From the NCBI GenBank assembly GCA_902567145.1, contig CACFLM010000027.1:1-12505 (forward strand): DNA of 12,505 bases, read 5' to 3'. Shown here piece by piece: positions 7,311 to 12,505 of the stretch. This DNA comes from an uncultured Alphaproteobacteria bacterium (GTDB lineage: Bacteria; Pseudomonadota; Alphaproteobacteria; TMED127). Numbering within the stretch: the first letter of the stretch is position 1; each line of letters opens with the position of its first letter. A program made the translations under genes and the position numbers. Under the pieces are notes generated by a model. It had not been told where the DNA came from. It worked only from the letters and a program-made list of their open reading frames with translations, and made no database searches.

Positions 7311-8035
7311 TAAATAATTTCTCCGTAACTGATTTTAAAATAACCAGTCTCATTCTTTAAAAAAAGCTCCCCAAAAGAGTTTATTTTTTTAAAGATTCCT
7401 ATATTTATTTTATTTCCTACACGCACTTTTATTGATGAATTTTTGTCAAAGAAATATCTAGATAGTTTTGTGCCTAAAAGGTTAAACTGAATACTTGAAA
7501 AATTATCAACGTAAAAATATAAATTATTGATTATCAAAAAAAAAATATTTAAAGGATCAATCTTTATTCCTAATTCATTAAAGGAAGTTGATGAAAAATT
7601 TTTATTTTTAAACTTAGTATTAATATTTATTCCTATACCAATTGTAAATTGATTAATTGTATTCTTAGAAATATTTGTTTCAAGAAGAATGCCTGAAATT
7701 TTCTTAGTATTAATTAAAATATCATTAGGCCATTTAAATTTGACTTGAGTGAATCCTAAATTTTTAAATATATCTATGAGAATCGAAACTACAATCAAAT
7801 TTATTCTTCCAAGGTGATTTATATTTATTTTTTTTTTTATTAAAAATGAGCATGTTAAATCTCCTTTTTTACTCTCCCAAATTTTACCTTTTCTTCCTCT
7901 ACCATTCTCTTGGTTTTCGCAATAAACTGCTAAGTAAGGATTATTATTATTATTAGATTTTTCTATCTCTTTAATTTTATCATTTGTATTTTTAAGAGTT
8001 CTAAAGAAGTAAAAATCAAAAAACTTCTCCTTCAT
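7310..8035 (-). CDS. birA: Biotin-[acetyl-CoA-carboxylase] ligase, catalytic-only (BirA-like)
   Basis: This enzyme attaches biotin through biotinyl-5'-AMP to the carrier lysine of biotin-dependent carboxylases in the cytoplasm. At 241 aa it lacks the N-terminal winged-helix DNA-binding domain of E. coli BirA (321 aa), so it should be an enzyme only and not a repressor. Visible motifs are NTND at 16-19, the biotin-binding loop GRGRKGKIW at 45-53, KWPND at 101-105, the Lys112 region KISGILLE corresponding to the E. coli catalytic-lysine segment, and GIGIN at 133-137. The C-terminal part (about 190-241) resembles the usual small SH3-like domain. The protein is unusually rich in Lys, Ile, Asn and Phe, as expected for a weakly constrained gene in A+T-rich DNA. 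It has an (AAT)n run coding five Asn at 28-32 and A11 and T10 homopolymers. The ATG follows the nuoN stop by one base, and the TAA shares a base with the coaX ATG. Confidence 0.93.
   Translation of the reverse strand: MKEKFFDFYFFRTLKNTNDKIKEIEKSNNNNNPYLAVYCENQENGRGRKGKIWESKKGDLTCSFLIKKKININHLGRINLIVVSILIDIFKNLGFTQVKFKWPNDILINTKKISGILLETNISKNTINQFTIGIGININTKFKNKNFSSTSFNELGIKIDPLNIFFLIINNLYFYVDNFSSIQFNLLGTKLSRYFFDKNSSIKVRVGNKINIGIFKKINSFGELFLKNETGYFKISYGEII
7828..7838 (-). repeat. A11 homopolymer inside birA
   Basis: Eleven consecutive A on the coding strand code Lys67-Lys69 and flanking bases of the biotin ligase. The reading frame is intact as given. Such runs are candidate sites for polymerase slippage. 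Confidence 0.7.
7940..7955 (-). repeat. (AAT)n trinucleotide run in birA
   Basis: About five tandem AAT triplets code five consecutive Asn (residues 28-32 of the biotin ligase). They sit in a loop between the first helix and the PYLAVY strand. This is probably a low-complexity product of A+T-biased mutation and is not a regulatory repeat. Confidence 0.6.
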
Positions 8036-8036
8036 T

Positions 8037-9464
8037 TTACTTTACCGCAAATAAAGACAATGTTACTGATGCACATAAGTTTAAAAAAAATTGAGGATAA
8101 AAAACTACTGTTAAATTAAATAAGGCAAAGCCACAAAGCATATACTTTGAATGATCGTTATTTATATTATCTAATTCTTCTACTGGCTCATCAAAGAAAA
8201 TAGATTTTATTAACCTTATATAATAAAAAGCTGCAACTACCGAAGTCAATACTGCAATTATCGCCAAAAAAAATAGATTATTATCAATAATTATATTTAA
8301 AATAATTAATTTTCCAATAAATCCTGCCATTGGAGGGATTCCCGCCATAGAAAACAAAATTATTGCAATACATCCTGCAATCAAAGGTTGAGAACGATAT
8401 AATCCATTTAGATCTTTAATTGACGTGACACTAATTTGGTCTCTTTGCATATTTAATATAAACAAAAAAATTCCAAGGTTCATTGTTATATAAAAAATCA
8501 AATAAATACATATTGAAGTTATACCATCCTCAGAACCGGGAATTAAGGCCATAAGAATAAAACCAATATGATTTATTGTACTGTAAGCCATTAACCTTTT
8601 AAGATCTGTTTGCTTTAATGCACCTAAAGAGCCTATTATCATAGACGATATAGAGAGAATAGTTAAAATTTTACCCCAATCGACTATTATTTCTCCAAAT
8701 GGATAAACAAGTAATCTTATTAACACTCCAAATGCCGCGACCTTTGGCAGAGTTGACAATAATGCAGTAACTATCGATGGGGCACCTTGATAAACATCTG
8801 GAGTCCACATGTGAAAAGGTGCAGCTGAAATTTTTAGAGACAGAGAAACTAAAATAAAAATCAGGCCTACAATAAGCATTGTTGGTGTAGAATATAGATC
8901 AGACATGAATATGCTAATTTCATTAAAACTCGTTGAACCAACGAGTCCATAAACTAAACTAGTACCAAAAAGAAAAATACAAGTGGATAAACTCCCAATA
9001 ATAAAGTATTTAACTCCAGCCTCTGATGAAATAAAATCATCTCTACTAAATGAAACTAATATATATAAAGAAAGACTTTGAAGTTCCATAGACATAAAAA
9101 GTGACAAAAGATCATTAGATGAAATCATCAATAACATTCCTACAACTGAAATTAAAAAAATTATTGAAAACTCAGGCCTCTTTAATGACTTAGGGTTATG
9201 AACGGTAAGGTAAAAATATATTATTAATCCAGAACCAATAAGAATCAGTGACTTTAAAAAAGATCCAAATGAATCCAATATAAAAAAACCATTAAAGATC
9301 AGCTGGGAATAGAAAATGTCTTTAAGAATTAAAAATTGAGAAAAGAAAATAACTATTAAGCTCAAATATCCAATTTTTATATAACTCTCTTTTTCCATAA
9401 AGGGTATTATGAATAGGATTGACAAAGCACAAATAGCTAAAAAGATTTCTGGAATAATTAACAA
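8037..9464 (-). CDS. nuoN: NADH-quinone oxidoreductase subunit N
   Basis: This is the third antiporter-like subunit of complex I, the one nearest the quinone-binding module. It has 475 aa, the usual length, and is hydrophobic throughout. Conserved charged residues are visible: Glu127 (SMELQSLSLY), Lys211 in a membrane helix, Lys241 (STLPKVAAFG), the TDLKRLMAYSTINHIGF segment at 286-302, and Lys385 (AGFIGKLIIL). WTPDVYQGAP at 220-229 is typical of NuoN. The start is taken at TTG (9464-9462). The frame upstream of it reads only AAC, GAA, AGA and then the nuoM TAG stop, so no ATG or GTG is available, and this start gives the usual short N-terminus leading into LPEIFL-like sequence. The ribosome site is weak (GAGAG). 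One base separates its TAA from the birA ATG. Function is certain; the start codon is an inference. Confidence 0.97.
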   Translation of the reverse strand: MLIIPEIFLAICALSILFIIPFMEKESYIKIGYLSLIVIFFSQFLILKDIFYSQLIFNGFFILDSFGSFLKSLILIGSGLIIYFYLTVHNPKSLKRPEFSIIFLISVVGMLLMISSNDLLSLFMSMELQSLSLYILVSFSRDDFISSEAGVKYFIIGSLSTCIFLFGTSLVYGLVGSTSFNEISIFMSDLYSTPTMLIVGLIFILVSLSLKISAAPFHMWTPDVYQGAPSIVTALLSTLPKVAAFGVLIRLLVYPFGEIIVDWGKILTILSISSMIIGSLGALKQTDLKRLMAYSTINHIGFILMALIPGSEDGITSICIYLIFYITMNLGIFLFILNMQRDQISVTSIKDLNGLYRSQPLIAGCIAIILFSMAGIPPMAGFIGKLIILNIIIDNNLFFLAIIAVLTSVVAAFYYIRLIKSIFFDEPVEELDNINNDHSKYMLCGFALFNLTVVFYPQFFLNLCASVTLSLFAVK

Positions 9465-9473
9465 GTTTTCTCT

Positions 9474-10955
9474 CTAAAAAATTGAAATTGGATACAATTG
9501 TATAATTCTTTCTAATGAAGATGTAGTAAAGCTTAAAATTATTCCCGGTTTAATTCCTATAATAAATATAAGCATCACTAAAACTATATATAAACTTACT
9601 TCGTAAATATTAACATCGTCATTTTTTTTATCCATATTCTCACTCAAGCGTCCTAGAAAAACTTTTTTGTATAGCATTAGCATATATGAAGCTGAAAGTA
9701 TTACACCAAATGTTGAAATAAATGCAATAACTGTATTTTTACTATATACAGCTAATAATGTTAAATATTCACCTACAAACCCCGAAGTTCCTGGCAGTCC
9801 AATCGAACCTAGAGTAAAAATTAAAAAAATTACTGAAAACTTTGGTAATTTGATATTCAAACCTCCAAAGAAACTTATCTGCTTGGTCTTAAATCTGTTA
9901 TAAATACTTCCGATTGAGAAAAATAAAGCGGCTGAAATTATGCCATGAGAGATCATTTGTATAATTGCTCCATGAAGACCTTGGATATTAGCTGAAAAAA
10001 TTCCTAAAGTTACAAATCCCATATGAGCAACTGAAGAATAAGCAATAAGTTTTTTCATATCCTCCTGAACGAGGGCAATAAAAGAGGTATATATAATAGC
10101 AACTACTGAAAGAAAATAAATAAATGGTGTGAAGAAAATTGATGCATCTGGAAGAATTGATAGATTAAACCTTATGAAACCATAGCCACCAAGCTTTAAA
10201 AGAATTCCTGCTAGAATAACAGAACCTTCTGTAGGCGCTTCAACATGTGCATCTGGAAGCCAAGTATGAAAGGGCCACATAGGGATCTTTACTGCAAAAG
10301 AGGCGAAAAAAGCGATCCATAACCATACTTGGATATAAAAAGGCAAAGTAAAATCTAATAGTTTAGGAATGCTGATAGTACCAAATTCTTGGTAGAGAAA
10401 AATTATAGCAATTAGCATAAGGACAGATCCTAGTAAAGTATAAAGAAAAAATTTATAAGCAGAATAAATTCTTCTCTCTCCACCCCAAAAACCAATAATC
10501 AAGTACATAGGAATCAAAATAGATTCAAAGAAAATGTAAAAGGAAAATAGATCAATGGCACTAAATGCTCCAATTAAGAATGACTCCAATAGCAAAAATG
10601 AAGCAAGATACATCTTCATATTTTTTTTTGATTGAGGGAAAATAAAAATTATGCACGCCAAAATTAAAAATGTAGAAAGCATGATAAAAGGCATTGATAA
10701 CCCATCAACCCCAAGAGAAAATCTTAGACTATCACTATTAAACCATGAAAATGAATTTACAAATTGAAAGTGAGGGATGCTTTTATCAAAGTTGATAGGG
10801 AGATACAATGACAGAAAAAAGTTACTAGCACTAGTCCAAAGTGCAGATTTTTTTGATTGATCAGCGTTTTCATCTTTTTCTGAGGATAAAAAAATAAAAA
10901 TTAAACCAATTAGAGGAAGTACAATTAAAATAGGAAGAATAGGGAGACTGATCAT
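9474..10955 (-). CDS. nuoM: NADH-quinone oxidoreductase subunit M
   Basis: This is the central antiporter-like proton-translocating subunit of complex I in the inner membrane. At 493 aa it is close to the usual length of about 500. It is hydrophobic throughout, with many predicted membrane helices. The key charged residues of the family are in place: Glu144 (FFESILIPMY), Lys223 (AVKIPMWPFHTWLPDAH), Lys254 (LLKLGGYGF), the KKLIAYSSVAHMG segment at 301-313, and Glu396 (GFVGEYL), corresponding to E. coli Glu407. The ATG start shares one base with the nuoL stop. No Shine-Dalgarno-like sequence precedes it (the upstream stretch is T/A-rich), so translation probably depends on re-initiation after nuoL. 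It ends in TAG, in the same frame as nuoN, nine bases before the nuoN TTG. The call is very secure. Confidence 0.98.
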   Translation of the reverse strand: MISLPILPILIVLPLIGLIFIFLSSEKDENADQSKKSALWTSASNFFLSLYLPINFDKSIPHFQFVNSFSWFNSDSLRFSLGVDGLSMPFIMLSTFLILACIIFIFPQSKKNMKMYLASFLLLESFLIGAFSAIDLFSFYIFFESILIPMYLIIGFWGGERRIYSAYKFFLYTLLGSVLMLIAIIFLYQEFGTISIPKLLDFTLPFYIQVWLWIAFFASFAVKIPMWPFHTWLPDAHVEAPTEGSVILAGILLKLGGYGFIRFNLSILPDASIFFTPFIYFLSVVAIIYTSFIALVQEDMKKLIAYSSVAHMGFVTLGIFSANIQGLHGAIIQMISHGIISAALFFSIGSIYNRFKTKQISFFGGLNIKLPKFSVIFLIFTLGSIGLPGTSGFVGEYLTLLAVYSKNTVIAFISTFGVILSASYMLMLYKKVFLGRLSENMDKKNDDVNIYEVSLYIVLVMLIFIIGIKPGIILSFTTSSLERIIQLYPISIF

Positions 10956-12505
10956 CAGAAAATATAAATATAAATACTAATAAATAAAGTCAAACCAATA
11001 ACAACAGACAACACATAATGATAGAGATAACCTGACTGCAGCCTAGAAACCATTGCACCAAAAGAGTTAACTAAACGTGAAATCCCATTTGGACCAAGGT
11101 TATCAATTAAATCTGTATCGATAGATCTCCAAAAACCCTTACCCAAATAAATACTTGGTTTAATAATTAACAATTGATACAGTTCATCTATAAAGCACTT
11201 ATTGTAAAAGAAGGTTATTATTAAATAAAACTTTTGTTTAATGATTATCATCCTTTTTGCAAACTTAAAGTAAATTAAGAAACTAAAAATTATTCCAGTT
11301 ATAATCATAATTAGAGGTAACTTTTTTATAATGTTTGGAATATCACTAAGAGAATATATTTTATTTATCTCAGAATCTACATACATGAATTTTGACCATA
11401 TTTCTTCGAGAGATAGCCCTGCAAATGAGCTGGAGAATACCATGCCAAAAAAAATAGAAAAGAAGGCTAATGTAACTAATGGTAAAACCATTATTAATGG
11501 TGATTCGTGAATATGTGCAAAAACTTTTTCATCAGAAAGGTTTTTCCTATGAAAAACGTAAATTAAAAGTCTTGACGAATAAACTGTTGTCAAAAAAACA
11601 CCAAAAATACCTATTGAAAATGCAAACAACTTAAAACTCGATTCAGATAGAAATATAAATTCTAAAATTAAATCTTTAGAATAATAACCACTTAAAAAAG
11701 GTAATCCGATCAATGCAAATGACCCAATTAACATTGAGACATAGGTTAATGGGATTCTATTATAAATACCGCCCATTTTTTTAATATTTTGTTCATCTGA
11801 CATAGAATGGATTACTGAACCTGCACCTAAAAATAAAAGGGCTTTGAAAAAGGCATGAGAAAGAAGATGAAAGTATGCAACGGAATATGCAGAAACACCA
11901 ATTGCCATAAACATATAACCTAATTGACTACAAGTCGAATAGGCAATTATTCTCTTTATATCATTCTGAAAGATAGCAACGCATGAGGCAAATAAGCACG
12001 TGATTGAGCCAATTATAAGAATTAAGTTTTTACCGAATTCGGACGCTTCAATTAATGGGGACATTAGTATAAGAAGAAAAACACCAGCTGTTACCATAGT
12101 AGCAGCGTGTATGAGAGCAGAAACCGGTGTTGGCCCTTCCATTGCATCTGGCAACCAAACATGAAGCCCAAATTGAGCTGATTTACCCATACAACCAATA
12201 AACATAGTTATAACAATTAAGGAAACTGAATGAACTTGAAACCCTAAAAAGTTGAAATATGATTGGCTATGAGAGTTCACTAATAATAATATTTCATTTA
12301 TATTGATTGTTCCAAAAACAATAAAGATCGTAAATAAAGAAATTAGCAGTCCAAAGTCCCCAACCCTATTCGCAACAAATGCTTTTAGAGATGCCTTATT
12401 GGCTTCGTCCTTATAACTCCAAAAACCAATAAGTAAATAAGATGTCAAACCAACTCCTTCCCACCCAACAAAAAGCTGAATTAAATTAGAAGATGAAACT
12501 AGAAA
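10955..12505 (-). CDS. nuoL: NADH-quinone oxidoreductase subunit L, partial (5' end beyond right edge)
   Basis: This is a membrane subunit of respiratory complex I. It is the distal antiporter-like proton-pumping subunit and carries the long lateral helix along the membrane arm. The reading frame is open to the right edge, so 516 residues are visible. Aligning the conserved WEGVG (visible residues 15-19) with E. coli Glu144 suggests about 128 N-terminal residues are missing. Visible hallmarks are GFWSY, the run DAMEGPTPVSALIHAATMVT in the discontinuous-helix region, a conserved Lys in NDIKRIIAYST, and LLSHAFFKALLFL. The C-terminal part has a charged amphipathic stretch and then a last membrane segment, as expected for the NuoL-specific extension. 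It ends in TGA, which overlaps the nuoM ATG by one base (TGATG). An internal TTG at 12448 could be mistaken for a start, but coding continues upstream of it into conserved sequence. Identification is very secure. Confidence 0.97.
   Translation of the reverse strand, partial: FLVSSSNLIQLFVGWEGVGLTSYLLIGFWSYKDEANKASLKAFVANRVGDFGLLISLFTIFIVFGTININEILLLVNSHSQSYFNFLGFQVHSVSLIVITMFIGCMGKSAQFGLHVWLPDAMEGPTPVSALIHAATMVTAGVFLLILMSPLIEASEFGKNLILIIGSITCLFASCVAIFQNDIKRIIAYSTCSQLGYMFMAIGVSAYSVAYFHLLSHAFFKALLFLGAGSVIHSMSDEQNIKKMGGIYNRIPLTYVSMLIGSFALIGLPFLSGYYSKDLILEFIFLSESSFKLFAFSIGIFGVFLTTVYSSRLLIYVFHRKNLSDEKVFAHIHESPLIMVLPLVTLAFFSIFFGMVFSSSFAGLSLEEIWSKFMYVDSEINKIYSLSDIPNIIKKLPLIMIITGIIFSFLIYFKFAKRMIIIKQKFYLIITFFYNKCFIDELYQLLIIKPSIYLGKGFWRSIDTDLIDNLGPNGISRLVNSFGAMVSRLQSGYLYHYVLSVVIGLTLFISIYIYIF

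Noticed and set aside
7310..8035. Biotin ligase as a truncated BirA missing its repressor domain
   Set aside because: Catalytic-only ligases are a normal class, and the start directly abuts nuoN with no upstream remnant of a winged helix.
9492..9503. Perfect 12-base palindrome ATACAATTGTAT near the 3' end of nuoM
   Set aside because: It lies within codons of nuoM, has no loop or T-tract to act as a terminator, and palindromes of this length made mostly of A and T are expected by chance.
12446..12448. TTG as the start of nuoL
   Set aside because: The frame continues upstream to the right edge and codes the conserved NLIQLF and WEGVG segments, so the true start is outside the window.
1..12505. 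Alternative genetic code with TGA as Trp, as in some tiny A+T-rich genomes
   Set aside because: TGA ends nuoL and coaX exactly at the expected C-termini, and conserved Trp positions use TGG.
1..12505. A novel defence, mobile or accessory system
   Set aside because: Every gene is a recognised core function in a known order. No transposase, integrase, repeats, att-like duplications, CRISPR spacing or composition break was seen.

Overview
The window is an A+T-rich (roughly 70% by eye), fully coding stretch in which every supported gene lies on the minus strand. In transcription order (right to left) it reads: nuoL (5' end off the right edge) - nuoM - nuoN - birA - coaX - rnj - mce - DUF1467 gene - proS - lolC/E - lolD - dnaE (3' end off the left edge). 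This order is familiar from alphaproteobacterial chromosomes. Together with the very low GC and gaps of at most 14 nt, it points to a streamlined, probably free-living alphaproteobacterium of the SAR11, HIMB59 or similar marine type. The exact lineage cannot be settled by reading alone. TGA is used as a normal stop (nuoL, coaX), so the standard bacterial code applies.

Right part (8037-12505): the three antiporter-like membrane subunits of respiratory complex I (NuoL, NuoM, NuoN), which carry proton translocation. Centre (4266-8035): a chain of short housekeeping genes: biotin-protein ligase without a DNA-binding domain, type III pantothenate kinase (CoA synthesis), the exo/endoribonuclease RNase J, methylmalonyl-CoA epimerase and a two-helix DUF1467 membrane protein. 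Left part (1-4279): a short alphaproteobacterial-type prolyl-tRNA synthetase, the LolC/E permease and LolD ATPase that release lipoproteins from the inner membrane, and the start of the replicative DNA polymerase III alpha subunit.

Adjacent genes touch or overlap (TGATG, TAATG, ATGA, TAA-ATG), so translational coupling along a long transcript is the natural reading. Four genes (nuoN, DUF1467, lolD, dnaE) appear to start with TTG. The one junction that looks different is rnj/mce: it has the largest gap and a good sigma70-like promoter (TTGAGA-N16-TATAAT). The start predicted from that promoter falls on the A of the mce ATG, suggesting an internal, leaderless promoter for the distal half of the cluster.

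I see no mobile element, CRISPR array, RNA gene, integration scar or defence/accessory module, and no stretch over 300 bases without a gene. This is ordinary core-genome DNA. The points worth a second look are the internal promoter, the TTG starts, the degenerate metal site in the DnaE PHP domain, the editing-domain-free ProRS and the long homopolymer runs.
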